DNA from: Bradyrhizobium aeschynomenes
Lineage (GTDB): Bacteria > Pseudomonadota > Alphaproteobacteria > Rhizobiales > Xanthobacteraceae
Direction of reading: 5' to 3'
DNA length: 64,000 bases
NCBI RefSeq assembly: GCF_013178945.1
Contig: NZ_JABFDM010000017.1
Span: 1 to 64,000 of the forward strand
The notes beneath the pieces are model-generated. The model saw only the letters and a list, made by a program, of their open reading frames with translations. It was not told the origin of the DNA and did no database searches. A program made the position numbers and the translations under genes. Of the stretch, positions 8,376 to 16,907 are shown piece by piece. The number at the start of each line of letters is the position of its first letter. Within the stretch, counting starts at the first letter, position 1.

Positions 8376-9419
8376 ATGATCGTGGGTTCGACCACCTCGT
8401 CCGATGCGGTGCGCCTCGTCACGCCGACGATGCTGCTGCTCTGGCTCGTGCTTGCAACGGTGCCGCTCTGGATTGCGCGGATCGGGTTGTATCCCTATCT
8501 CGGGATCGAAATCCTGATCTGGGCGCTCTATGCGCTGGCCTTCAATCTGGTGCTGGGCACAGCCGGATTGCCGTCGTTCGGGCACGGCGCGTATTTCGGC
8601 ATCGGCGCCTACGCGTTCGGACTGTGCCAGTTCGATATCGTCGCCAATCTCTGGATCTGCCTCGCCGCCGCCGCGCTCGCCGCAGGGGTCGCCGGAGCGA
8701 TCGTCGCGCTGTTCATTTCCCATCGCCGCGGCATTTACTACGCCTTCATGACGATCGCCTTCGGTCAGATCTTCTGGACGCTGTCGATCAAATCGCACCG
8801 CGTCACCGGCGGCGAGGACGGCCTGCTCAAGATCAGGCGGCTGCCGGCCGATTTCGGCGTGGTGTCGTTCGATCTCACCGACAATGTCGCGTTCTACTAT
8901 TTCGTGCTCGCCGTCTTCGCGGTCGGCATCGTCGTGCTGTGGCGCCTGGTGCACTCGCCCTACGGTCGTGTGATCGCGGCGATCAAGCAGAGCGAGGTCC
9001 GCGCCGCCCATCTCGGATACAACGTCTGGCTCTACAAGGCCTCGGTCTTCACGCTGTCGGCCGCGCTGTCCGGCTTTGCCGGCGGCCTGTTCGCGATGGC
9101 GCAGCTTGCCGCATTCCCGGATGTCATGAGCCTCCACCAGTCCGGCTACGTCGTGATGATGACGCTGGTCGGCGGCGGCCTCGTTAGTTTCTGGGGCCCG
9201 GTGATCGGCGTGCTGCTGTTTCTCACCGCACGCGACGTGATCGGCGCGTTCACCAATGCCTGGATGCTCTATTTCGGGCTGCTGTTCATGGCGATCGTGC
9301 TGTTCCGCCCCGAGGGCATCGCGGGGGCGATCGCAGCCGCCATGCAGCAGCATTCGTTGAATGCGCTGCGCCGACGTGGCAGCTCCGCGATGCGGCTGTT
9401 GTTCGGAGGCGGCCGATGA
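8376..9419 (+). CDS. ABC transporter permease, LivM type
   Basis: The 347-residue protein is the second branched-chain-type permease. It has about nine membrane segments and family hallmarks such as YALAFNLVLGTAGLPSFGHG near residues 50-72 and the IKQSEVRAAHLGYN coupling loop. The start is three bases after the LivH-type stop, and its own stop overlaps the ATPase start by four bases (ATGA at 9416-9419), typical of translational coupling. Together with the LivH-type protein it forms the pore for the ligand delivered by the periplasmic binding protein. Confidence 0.92.
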   Translation: MIVGSTTSSDAVRLVTPTMLLLWLVLATVPLWIARIGLYPYLGIEILIWALYALAFNLVLGTAGLPSFGHGAYFGIGAYAFGLCQFDIVANLWICLAAAALAAGVAGAIVALFISHRRGIYYAFMTIAFGQIFWTLSIKSHRVTGGEDGLLKIRRLPADFGVVSFDLTDNVAFYYFVLAVFAVGIVVLWRLVHSPYGRVIAAIKQSEVRAAHLGYNVWLYKASVFTLSAALSGFAGGLFAMAQLAAFPDVMSLHQSGYVVMMTLVGGGLVSFWGPVIGVLLFLTARDVIGAFTNAWMLYFGLLFMAIVLFRPEGIAGAIAAAMQQHSLNALRRRGSSAMRLLFGGGR

Positions 9420-10159
9420 GCATGATCGAGGCCGCTGGCGTGCATGTCCGCTTCGGCGATCGCGTGGTGCTGGAAAGCGTCGACCTTGCCGTTGCCGAAG
9501 GCGAATTCCACGGCGTGATGGGACCGAACGGCGCCGGCAAGACCACCTTCTTCAACGTCCTGACGGGACGCGTGAAGCCTGACCGCGGATCGATCCGGCT
9601 CGGCGGCGAGGACGTCACCGGCCTGAGCCCGCATCGCATCGCCGCCAAGGGCATTGCCCGCTCGTTCCAGATCATGACGCTGTTCGACGAGTTCTCCGCC
9701 CGCGACAACGTCATGATGGGCTTGCCCGCGTTTCGCGCGCGCGGCCTCGACATGATCCGCGCGGCGGCCGGCGACCGCAGCCTCCTCGACCAGGCGTCCG
9801 GAGCGCTTGCAGCGGTCGGGCTTGCCGACAAAGCGGATGTTCGCGCCAAGGATCTCTCCTATGGCGATCGTCGCGCGCTGGAGATTGCGGTCGCGCTGGC
9901 CCAGGCGCCGCGGGTGCTCTGCCTGGACGAGCCGACCTCCGGCCTCGGCTCCGACGGCGTGCAACGGCTCGCCACCCTGGTCGCGCAGCTGAAGGGCAAG
10001 CTCACGATCGTCGCCATCGAGCATGACATGGAATTCCTGTTCTCGCTCGCCGACCGCATCTCGGTCATCCATTGGGGGCAGGTGGTGGCGCGCGGTACGC
10101 CGCAGGAGTTGCAGCGGAACGAATGGGTCCGCCGTTCGAACCTGGGAAAATTCGCATGA
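9416..10159 (+). CDS. ABC transporter ATP-binding protein, LivG type
   Basis: This 247-residue ATPase has Walker A GPNGAGKTT at residues 36-44, a signature-region variant LSYGDRRALEIA in place of LSGGQ, Walker B VLCLDEPTSGL near residue 165 and the switch histidine in AIEHDMEF. The LSYG variant is normal in LivG proteins. It overlaps the upstream permease and the downstream ATPase by four bases each. With the LivF-type partner it powers import. Confidence 0.93.
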   Translation: MSMIEAAGVHVRFGDRVVLESVDLAVAEGEFHGVMGPNGAGKTTFFNVLTGRVKPDRGSIRLGGEDVTGLSPHRIAAKGIARSFQIMTLFDEFSARDNVMMGLPAFRARGLDMIRAAAGDRSLLDQASGALAAVGLADKADVRAKDLSYGDRRALEIAVALAQAPRVLCLDEPTSGLGSDGVQRLATLVAQLKGKLTIVAIEHDMEFLFSLADRISVIHWGQVVARGTPQELQRNEWVRRSNLGKFA

Positions 10160-10857
10160 TCCTCGAGGTGGACGCGATCGATACCTACTATGGCGAGACC
10201 CAGGCGCTGTTCGGCGCCTCGCTTGCGATCGCGCACGCAAAGGTCTTTGCGCTGCTCGGGCCGAACGGCGCCGGCAAGACCACCATGCTCCGCTCGATCC
10301 TCGGGCTGACGCGACCGCGGCGCGGCGCGGTCCGGTTCGACGGCCGTGAGGTGACGCGCGAGCCGACCCATGAGATCGCTCGCGCGGGCATCGGCTGGGT
10401 GCCCGACGACCGGCGGCTATGTCCAACTCTCTCGGTGGCGCGCAACCTCGCGATTGCGCAGAAGCGCACGCGCTTCCGGCGCTGGACCGTCAAGGAAGCG
10501 AGCGAGATCTTCTCGCCGCTCGCCTATCTGATGGAGCGCGACTGCGAAAACCTGTCGGGCGGCGAGATGCAGATGGTGGCGATCGCGCGTGCGCTGGTCG
10601 GCTCGCCCGGGCTGGTGCTGTTCGACGAGCCGAGTCAGGGGCTTGCGCCAAAGATCGTTGGTGATGTGCTCGCGACCATCACCCGCATGAAACAGGAAGG
10701 CATCGCCTCGCTGGTGGTCGAGCAGAACGCGGAGATTGCGCTGTCGGTTGCCGACCATGCCGCCGTGCTCGACCGCGGCAGGATCGTCTGGACCGGCGAG
10801 GCCACAGCGCTGCGTGATGACCGCTTGCTTCGTCAGCGCCTGCTGGGAGTCCACTAA
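10156..10857 (+). CDS. ABC transporter ATP-binding protein, LivF type
   Basis: The 233-residue ATPase carries Walker A GPNGAGKTT (35-43), the signature LSGGEMQMVAIARAL, Walker B LVLFDEPSQGL and the H-loop region VVEQN usual for LivF. The start is placed at 10156, overlapping the LivG-type stop by four bases; a longer reading from 10072 would run through the end of the LivG gene and lacks family similarity. It forms the ATPase heterodimer with the previous gene product. Confidence 0.93.
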   Translation: MILEVDAIDTYYGETQALFGASLAIAHAKVFALLGPNGAGKTTMLRSILGLTRPRRGAVRFDGREVTREPTHEIARAGIGWVPDDRRLCPTLSVARNLAIAQKRTRFRRWTVKEASEIFSPLAYLMERDCENLSGGEMQMVAIARALVGSPGLVLFDEPSQGLAPKIVGDVLATITRMKQEGIASLVVEQNAEIALSVADHAAVLDRGRIVWTGEATALRDDRLLRQRLLGVH

Positions 10858-11505
10858 GTGACCGCACCGCTGCTCGTTCTCGACCGTGTCCGCAAGGTCT
10901 ACACCAGGGGACGCATTGTCCGCCGCCCGACCTTCACGCTCGAAGCCGATCTGTCGCTGGCCGAGCCGGGCATCGTCGGCGTCGTCGGGCCGAACGGTGC
11001 GGGCAAGACCACCCTGTTCGAGATGATGACGGGCTCGAACGCGCCGACCTCGGGCCGCGTGCTGGTCGGGGGCACCGATATCCATGCCGTCAAATATCGC
11101 GAGCGCGACCGGCTCGCGATTCATTATCACCAGTCCTATCAAGTCAGGCGCTTTCGCAAGCGGGTTCCGTCGGTGCTCCTGGCGCCGTCGCCCACGGCGA
11201 CGCCGCTCGTGCATCTGTTTGACGAGCCGCAGTTCAACCTCCAGGACGGCTATATCGGCTTCATGCTCGACTTCTTCCGCAAGCTCGTGAGCGAGGGCCG
11301 GCTGGTGATCCTCTGCATGCATCCGACGGCCTCCTGGCATCTCGACATTCTCGCCGAGATCGCCGGCCGTTTTCTGTTCGTGGCCGGCGGTGGTGTCACC
11401 CCGGTGGCGGACTTCCGCTCGCTCGTCGCCGAACCGCGCTTCCGCCTCTACCTCGGACCGGAGATGACGCAGGCGGCGGATACGATTGGTCACGGCGCCG
11501 CTTGA
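10858..11505 (+). CDS. truncated ABC ATPase lacking the helical subdomain and signature motif
   Basis: The 215-residue protein starts with GTG directly after the LivF-type stop. It keeps Walker A GPNGAGKTT (44-52), a Q-loop-like HYHQSYQV segment near residue 90, a Walker B-like PLVHLFDEPQ (116-125) and a switch-like MHPT. Walker A and B are only about 70 residues apart, against about 125 in the LivG-type protein of the same operon. The missing part is the alpha-helical subdomain with LSGGQ, so it should not hydrolyse ATP in the standard dimer. The reading frame is intact and codon use matches the neighbours, so it is not simply decayed. It may bind nucleotide and regulate the transporter or act elsewhere. 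Confidence 0.75.
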   Translation: MTAPLLVLDRVRKVYTRGRIVRRPTFTLEADLSLAEPGIVGVVGPNGAGKTTLFEMMTGSNAPTSGRVLVGGTDIHAVKYRERDRLAIHYHQSYQVRRFRKRVPSVLLAPSPTATPLVHLFDEPQFNLQDGYIGFMLDFFRKLVSEGRLVILCMHPTASWHLDILAEIAGRFLFVAGGGVTPVADFRSLVAEPRFRLYLGPEMTQAADTIGHGAA

Positions 11506-11537
11506 AGCAGGCAACACGGAACGAGAGGGAGGGTCCA

Positions 11538-12974
11538 TTGGCCTATTCGAACACGCAGCTCTTCATCGGCGGCCGATGGCGGTCCGCCCAATCGGGCAAC
11601 GTCCTCGACATCAGAAATCCAGCGACCGAAGAGATCATCGGCACCGTCGCCCACGCTGGCAAGGCCGACCTCGACGAGGCGCTGGCCGCCGCCGCCGCGG
11701 GCTTCAAGCTCTGGCGCAGCGTCGCGCCGTTCGAGCGCTGCCGCATCATGCGCAAGGCCGCCGCGATCATGCGCGAGCGCAATGACGAGATCGCGCCGCT
11801 GCTGACGATGGAGCAGGGCAAGACGTTGACCGAGGCCAAGATGGAGGCGATGGCCGCAGCGGACGTCATCGAATGGTTTGCCGAAGAAGCCAAGCGCGCC
11901 TATGGCCGCCTGATCCCGGCGCGCGGTCCGGGCATCTACCAGATCGCGATCAAGGAGCCGGTCGGCCCAGTCGCGGCGTTCACCCCCTGGAATTTCCCGA
12001 TCAACCAGGTCGTGCGTAAGCTCTCAGCCGCACTCGCCGCCGGCTGCTCGATCATCGTCAAGGCGCCGGAGGAGACGCCGGCCTCGCCAGCGCAGCTCAT
12101 TCGTGCGTTCGCGGACGCGGGCGTCCCCGATGGCGTCGTCAATCTCGTCTACGGCGTGCCGTCTGAAATCTCCGAATATCTGATCCCGCATCCCGTGATC
12201 CGCAAGATCTCCTTCACCGGCTCCACCCATGTCGGCAAGCAGCTCAACGCGCTCGCCGGCCTGCACATGAAGCGTGCCACGATGGAGCTCGGCGGCCACG
12301 CGCCAGCGATCGTGTTCAAGGATGCCGATGTCGCCTCGGCCGCAAAGATCCTGGCGGCGGCAAAGTATCGCAATGCCGGCCAGGTCTGCATCTCGCCGAC
12401 GCGCATGCTGGTGCAGGACGAGGTGTTCCACGAGTTCGTCGACAGGTTCGTGGACGGCGCCAAGGCCTTCAAGGTCGGCAACGGTCTCGATCCGGAATCC
12501 AGGATGGGCCCGCTCGCCAATCCACGCCGCGTCACCGCGATCGAGGGCATGGTGCAGGACGCGGTCGGCAAGGGGGCCAGGCTGGAGACCGGCGGCCACC
12601 GGATCGGCAACAAGGGCTATTTCTACGCCCCCACCGTGGTCAGCGACGTGCCGAAGGAGGCGCGCGCCATGAACGAGGAACCGTTCGCTCCCCTGGCGCT
12701 GATCTCGCGCTTCTCCACCTTCGACCAAGTGGTCGAGGAGGCCAACCGTCTGCCGTTTGGCCTCGCCTCCTATGCCTTCACCAGCTCGACGAAGACTGCA
12801 ACCGCGATCGGCGCGGCGGTCGAGGCCGGCATGATGTCGATCAACAGCTTCGGTCTCGCGCTGCCTGAAGTCCCGTTCGGCGGGATCAAGGATTCCGGCT
12901 ACGGCTCGGAAGGCGGCACCGAGGCGATGGAAGGTTACTTCAATACCAAGTTCATCTCGCAGACTGGCGTATGA
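11538..12974 (+). CDS. NAD(P)-dependent aldehyde dehydrogenase, succinate-semialdehyde dehydrogenase-like
   Basis: The 478-residue protein is a full-length aldehyde dehydrogenase with FTPWNFP, the catalytic glutamate in MELGGH (about residue 248) and the catalytic cysteine in NAGQVCISPTR (about 283). The length and motifs place it among the GabD-like semialdehyde dehydrogenases. The start is TTG at 11538, preceded by GGGAGGG; an upstream in-frame TTG at 11502 lacks such a site. It is the last gene of the transporter operon and probably oxidises an aldehyde derived from the imported compound to a carboxylate. Exact substrate is not determinable. Confidence 0.9.
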   Translation: MAYSNTQLFIGGRWRSAQSGNVLDIRNPATEEIIGTVAHAGKADLDEALAAAAAGFKLWRSVAPFERCRIMRKAAAIMRERNDEIAPLLTMEQGKTLTEAKMEAMAAADVIEWFAEEAKRAYGRLIPARGPGIYQIAIKEPVGPVAAFTPWNFPINQVVRKLSAALAAGCSIIVKAPEETPASPAQLIRAFADAGVPDGVVNLVYGVPSEISEYLIPHPVIRKISFTGSTHVGKQLNALAGLHMKRATMELGGHAPAIVFKDADVASAAKILAAAKYRNAGQVCISPTRMLVQDEVFHEFVDRFVDGAKAFKVGNGLDPESRMGPLANPRRVTAIEGMVQDAVGKGARLETGGHRIGNKGYFYAPTVVSDVPKEARAMNEEPFAPLALISRFSTFDQVVEEANRLPFGLASYAFTSSTKTATAIGAAVEAGMMSINSFGLALPEVPFGGIKDSGYGSEGGTEAMEGYFNTKFISQTGV

Positions 12975-13260
12975 TCGGAAGCCATTGGCGTGAGGGCATT
13001 GCAAGGCCGGCCTTGATCGGATCTCCGCGCCGCGCTTGATGAGGGCGGACTGGGCCGGAGGGGCATGGTGCCGACTTTGCGCTTGCGAGCGGAGATCATT
13101 CCCACTAGGTGCCTCCAGGGTTGCCGGTTTCCGCGACAAGCAATCCCCGCGGTACGACTTTGTGGTACGTGCGGTGGATGGAAATCGACGAACATAGGCG
13201 GTGATCGGATACCTTTGGTGTGGCACCTAAATGATTGAAACTACAGGAAGAGAAGCGCCA
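12975..13260. other. intergenic region before dusA
   Basis: About 286 bases without a recognised gene. No terminator with a T-run follows the aldehyde dehydrogenase. The dusA promoter is expected in the later part but no convincing -35/-10 pair was found. Confidence 0.4.
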
Positions 13261-14247
13261 ATGCCTTGGCGCTTCTCCGTGGCGCCGATGATGGATTGGA
13301 CGGACCGGCATTGCCGCATGTTCCATCGGCTGCTGTCGCGCCGTGCGCTGCTCTATACCGAGATGGTGACCACCGGCGCCGTCATCCACGGCGATCGCGC
13401 ACGGCTGCTCGGCTTCGATGCGAGCGAGCATCCGGTGGCGCTGCAGCTCGGCGGTTCCGATCCGGCCGATCTCGCGACCTCGGCCGAGATCGGCGAGGAG
13501 TTCGGTTACGACGAAATCAATCTCAATGTCGGCTGCCCGTCGGATCGCGTGAAGGACGGCCGCTTCGGCGCGTGCCTGATGGCCGAGCCCGCCTTGGTCG
13601 CAGCCTGCGTTGCCGCGATGAAGCGCGTGGTGAGGATTCCGGTCACTGTGAAGTGCCGTATCGGCATCGATGATCAGGATCCCGAAGTCGCGCTCGATGC
13701 GCTGGCGGATGCGGTCGTCGATAGCGGCGCCGACGCGCTCATCGTGCATGCCCGCAAGGCGTGGTTGAACGGTCTGTCGCCGAAGGAGAACCGCGACATC
13801 CCGCCGCTCGACTATGACCGGGTGTACCGGCTCAAGGCGCGGCTGCCGCACGTGCCCGTCATCATCAATGGCGGCATCACCAGCATCGCGGCGGCGCGAG
13901 GTCATCTCGCGCATGTCGATGGCGTGATGCTCGGGCGCGCCGCCTATCAGGAGCCGTGGCGGCTGCTCGATGTGGACCCCGTGCTGTTCGGCGAGGCCGC
14001 GCCACACCAGACGATGAAGGACGCGCTGGCGGCACTCGAACCGTACATCGAACGCCAGATCGGGCAGGGCGCGCGGCTGCATGCCATCACGCGGCACCTC
14101 GTCGGTGCCTATCACGCGGTGCCCGGCGCGCGCGCCTTTCGCCGCCATCTTGCCGAGCGCGGCGTCAAGCCCGATGCCGGCATCGAGGTGCTGCGCGAGG
14201 CGGTGGCGATGGTCGAGGAGCGTGCCCTGGCGGCCGCGCTGGCCTGA
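13261..14247 (+). CDS. dusA: tRNA-dihydrouridine(20/20a) synthase
   Basis: The 328-residue protein is a DusA-type flavoenzyme that reduces uridine 20/20a in the tRNA D-loop with FMN and NADPH. It shows VAPMMDWTDRHCR at the N-terminus, NLNVGCPSDRVKDGRFGACLM with the catalytic cysteine in GACLM (about residue 104), and the FMN-binding end INGGITS and MLGRAAYQEPW. The ATG at 13261 is chosen because GGAAGAG lies seven bases upstream; an ATG at 13231 is possible but has no ribosome site. It stands alone and is convergent with the protease gene downstream. Confidence 0.93.
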   Translation: MPWRFSVAPMMDWTDRHCRMFHRLLSRRALLYTEMVTTGAVIHGDRARLLGFDASEHPVALQLGGSDPADLATSAEIGEEFGYDEINLNVGCPSDRVKDGRFGACLMAEPALVAACVAAMKRVVRIPVTVKCRIGIDDQDPEVALDALADAVVDSGADALIVHARKAWLNGLSPKENRDIPPLDYDRVYRLKARLPHVPVIINGGITSIAAARGHLAHVDGVMLGRAAYQEPWRLLDVDPVLFGEAAPHQTMKDALAALEPYIERQIGQGARLHAITRHLVGAYHAVPGARAFRRHLAERGVKPDAGIEVLREAVAMVEERALAAALA

Positions 14248-14379
14248 CCTGGCCCGTTCGTGGTCGGCAGCTCAGCCACAGCCTGACGTGCGGCGCTGGG
14301 GCAGGGTGTCGGCCGTGGCGGAGAGCGTCGGCCGGGACCTGACGCTCCCGCAAGGCGACGACGCACGCCGCGACGCGCG

Positions 14380-14916
14380 TCAGCTGCGATCGGGATAGCC
14401 GTGCAGCATCAACCGGTCGGAGTGCATCTCGATGCGTTCGAGCCGGTCGAGAAAGCTCATGCCGAGCAGGTTGGTCTTCATCTGGCCATTGCGCACCACC
14501 AGTGCCGGCACCGAACGCTCGACCAGCTTGCCGATCGCCAGCCGGTCCAAGGTCAGCCGCGCAGCCTTGGTGTGGCCGCCGGCGGTCTCGACGTCGACAT
14601 CATAGTCGAGCAGTTCGAGCGGCAGGCCCGCGGCCTTGGCCGTCTCATAGGTCAGCACGACGGAGGTGGCGCCGGTGTCGACCACCATCGGCGCCGTGAC
14701 GCCGTTGATCTTGGCGCGCAGCGCGAACTCGCCGCCTCGGGTGCGTTCGATCTCGACGGCATTTGTCTTGGGTGTCGCCTTCGCCCTGAGCGCGCGGCTG
14801 CGCAGCACCTCTGACACGGTGTCGCTGGCGAGCGCGGCCTGCTCGGGGTCCTTGTAGACGATGACGGCGCCCGCGGTGAGCACCATGGTGACGAGAACGA
14901 GCACGACTTTGTTCAT
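14380..14916 (-). CDS. retropepsin-like aspartic protease of the TIGR02281 (clan AA) family
   Basis: The 178-residue protein has an N-terminal membrane anchor (residues 4-20) and a single aspartic-protease half with the active-site motif VVDTGATSVVL. Like retroviral proteases, it must dimerise to form an active site, here in the periplasm. It lies 28 bases after the DUF1289 gene on the same strand, a pairing common in Rhizobiales. The physiological substrate of this family is not known. Confidence 0.88.
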   Translation of the reverse strand: MNKVVLVLVTMVLTAGAVIVYKDPEQAALASDTVSEVLRSRALRAKATPKTNAVEIERTRGGEFALRAKINGVTAPMVVDTGATSVVLTYETAKAAGLPLELLDYDVDVETAGGHTKAARLTLDRLAIGKLVERSVPALVVRNGQMKTNLLGMSFLDRLERIEMHSDRLMLHGYPDRS

Positions 14917-14944
14917 GCCGCGCCTCCGCTGCGGCCGGCCGCGT

Positions 14945-15142
14945 TCAGCCGCGCCGGGGCGCCATCGCGGGCAGGCCGGCGTCGTGCATGCGCGCGCGAA
15001 GCCCGTCCATCAAGGCGAGCCGCTCGTCGCGCGACATGCTGCCCCAGCGCGCGATCTCCGGCAGCGTGCGGCCGCAGCCGAAGCACAGCTTGGTCTTCGG
15101 GTCGATCATGCAGACGGCGATGCAGGGCGTGTCCTGGCTCAT
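14945..15142 (-). CDS. DUF1289 domain protein
   Basis: The 65-residue protein carries the DUF1289 signature, in which cysteines cluster in TPCIAVCMIDPKTKLCFGCG followed by RTLPEIARWGSMS. The four cysteines suggest a small metal or Fe-S site, though none has been shown for this family. The ATG at 15142 begins just before the conserved SQDTPC; longer versions begin with TTG and add non-conserved residues. It lies between the histidine kinase and the protease genes. Confidence 0.85.
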   Translation of the reverse strand: MSQDTPCIAVCMIDPKTKLCFGCGRTLPEIARWGSMSRDERLALMDGLRARMHDAGLPAMAPRRG

Positions 15143-15189
15143 GAGGCAAGTCAAAAAGGTTCTGGTCCGGCTTTGCAAGTGCCATCATC

Positions 15190-16788
15190 TCACAGTCCCG
15201 TTCCGGCATTCATGATCGGTTTGCGCAGCAGCCGCCGCTTCTCCTGAGCGGGTGCGGCGGCGTGATCGGGTTGCAGCGGCGGCGCCTCGTCGGACAGCGG
15301 GGCCAGCGCCGACATCACCCGCTCCGGCGGGAAGGTGACGATCACCTCGGTGCCGATGCGGACCTTCGATTTCAGCGTGAACGTGCCGCCATGCATCTCG
15401 ATCAGGTTCTTGGCGATCGGCAAGCCCAGGCCTGCGCCCTGTTCGGCCGATTTGATCGAGTTCGAGCCCTGGCCGAACGAGGCGAGCACGATCGGGATCT
15501 CGTTCTCGGGGATGCCTGAGCCGGTGTCCTTGACGCTGAGATATTGGCCGCCGGATGCGGTCCAACCCGCCTTCAGCCAGATCTCGCCGCCCTGCGGGGT
15601 GAACTTGATCGCGTTGGACAGCAGATTGAGCACGACCTGGCGGATCGCACGTTCATCTGCCCACAGCCGCGGCATGCTCTGCTCGAACACTTCGTGGATG
15701 GTGATGCCACGGCTCGATGCGCGCAGCTTCAGGAGATGGTGGCAGTCGGCGATGACATGCACCAGCGCGACGGCCTCCTCGTTCAGCTCGTAACGGCCGG
15801 CCTCGATCCGCGACAGGTCGAGGATCTCGTTGATCAGGTTGAGCAGGTGGACGCCGGAATTGTGGATGTCGGCGGAATATTCCTTGTAGACCGGCACGGC
15901 GTGGCTGCCGAAGATCTCGCTCTTCATCACCTCGGAGAAGCCGAGGATGGCGTTCAGGGGCGTGCGCAGTTCGTGGCTCATCTGCGCGAGGAAGCGCGAC
16001 TTCGCCACGTTGGCGGCCTCGGCGCGGTAACGCGCCTCGTCGGAGATCGCCTTGGCCTGTTCGAGCTCGCCGATCAGCGCGTCCTTCTCGGCGCGAGCCT
16101 CCAACGTCGCGAGCGTGGTCGAGTGCAGCTGATGCGCCAGCAGCACGAAATAGCCTTCGGCTGCGACAGCAAATCCGGCCAGCAGATAGTTGTCGAACGT
16201 GCCGGAGAGCGCAAGGCTGAGCGTGATCGCCACGGTTACCGGCGCGGTGACCGCAACGGCCGCGACGGGCAGATTGGCGGCGAGCATGCTGGAGACGGCG
16301 ATCACCAGCAGCATCAGGAACATCATCAGTGTGCCCGACACCTCGGCGAGCGCGGGGTGGATGAGGATCGCCATCCAGCACACGCCGTAGAGCAGGTCGA
16401 GCAGCACGAAGCGCGTGCGCCAGCGCCGCGTCGCCGCCATCGACGGCTGTTCGGCGAGGAAGTTCGTGCAATTGCGGACGATCGCGGCGTGAATGCAGAG
16501 CACGCCGAGCGTCCAGGCGCCGGCGGCAACCGCATGCAGCCAGACGCTGAGCATCAGGCCGGTCGCCACGACCAGCAGCATCACGATGTAGGAGGCGGAG
16601 ATGCGGGTCTGGGCGTATTGCCGCAGCAGCTCGCGATCGAAGGCCGGCCGCGTTCCCGATGTCGACGTTAACCGGTCGCGCGCCTCGCGCACCCGCTGCT
16701 GCGCGGCCCGACGCTGGCTTGCCGGTCCGAGCGCCGGCGCATCGGCCGGAAGCTCGACGATCTCGGGCTTTTCCGCGGGTTTACTCAT
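15190..16788 (-). CDS. membrane sensor histidine kinase, PleC/DivJ/PdhS-like
   Basis: The 532-residue protein has about six N-terminal membrane helices (roughly residues 65-220), a short coiled linker rich in Ala/Glu, then a HisKA domain with FLAQMSHELRTPLN (phosphorylated histidine near residue 271) and a HATPase domain with NLLSNAIKFTPQGG, DTGSGIP and GAGLGLPIA. The HisKA stretch, with FSEVMKSEIFG and DIHNSGVHLLNLINEILDLSRIEAG, matches the PleC/DivJ/PdhS group that acts on DivK/PleD-type response regulators in alphaproteobacterial cell-cycle control. No response regulator is adjacent, as is normal for that group. A full CtrA box lies upstream. The start at 16788 lacks a clear ribosome site; a GTG at 16818 would add ten residues. 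Confidence 0.88.
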   Translation of the reverse strand: MSKPAEKPEIVELPADAPALGPASQRRAAQQRVREARDRLTSTSGTRPAFDRELLRQYAQTRISASYIVMLLVVATGLMLSVWLHAVAAGAWTLGVLCIHAAIVRNCTNFLAEQPSMAATRRWRTRFVLLDLLYGVCWMAILIHPALAEVSGTLMMFLMLLVIAVSSMLAANLPVAAVAVTAPVTVAITLSLALSGTFDNYLLAGFAVAAEGYFVLLAHQLHSTTLATLEARAEKDALIGELEQAKAISDEARYRAEAANVAKSRFLAQMSHELRTPLNAILGFSEVMKSEIFGSHAVPVYKEYSADIHNSGVHLLNLINEILDLSRIEAGRYELNEEAVALVHVIADCHHLLKLRASSRGITIHEVFEQSMPRLWADERAIRQVVLNLLSNAIKFTPQGGEIWLKAGWTASGGQYLSVKDTGSGIPENEIPIVLASFGQGSNSIKSAEQGAGLGLPIAKNLIEMHGGTFTLKSKVRIGTEVIVTFPPERVMSALAPLSDEAPPLQPDHAAAPAQEKRRLLRKPIMNAGTGL

Positions 16789-16890
16789 CAACAACACAAA
16801 TCCTGCCCGGGGCCCCACGGGCTGCTTTCTGCATCGTCTATAACTGGCTCGAAATCCTTAAGACGGATTATAGACAACGAAAAATTTGCG

Positions 16891-16905
16891 TTAACCGCGC
16901 GTTAA
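16891..16905. promoter_or_regulatory. CtrA binding box
   Basis: TTAA-N7-TTAA occurs exactly at 16891-16894 and 16902-16905, the full consensus of the cell-cycle regulator CtrA. It lies 103 bases upstream of the histidine kinase start in an AT-rich stretch that serves only that gene, because the PepSY gene ends here. Confidence 0.7.
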
Positions 16906-16907
16906 AA

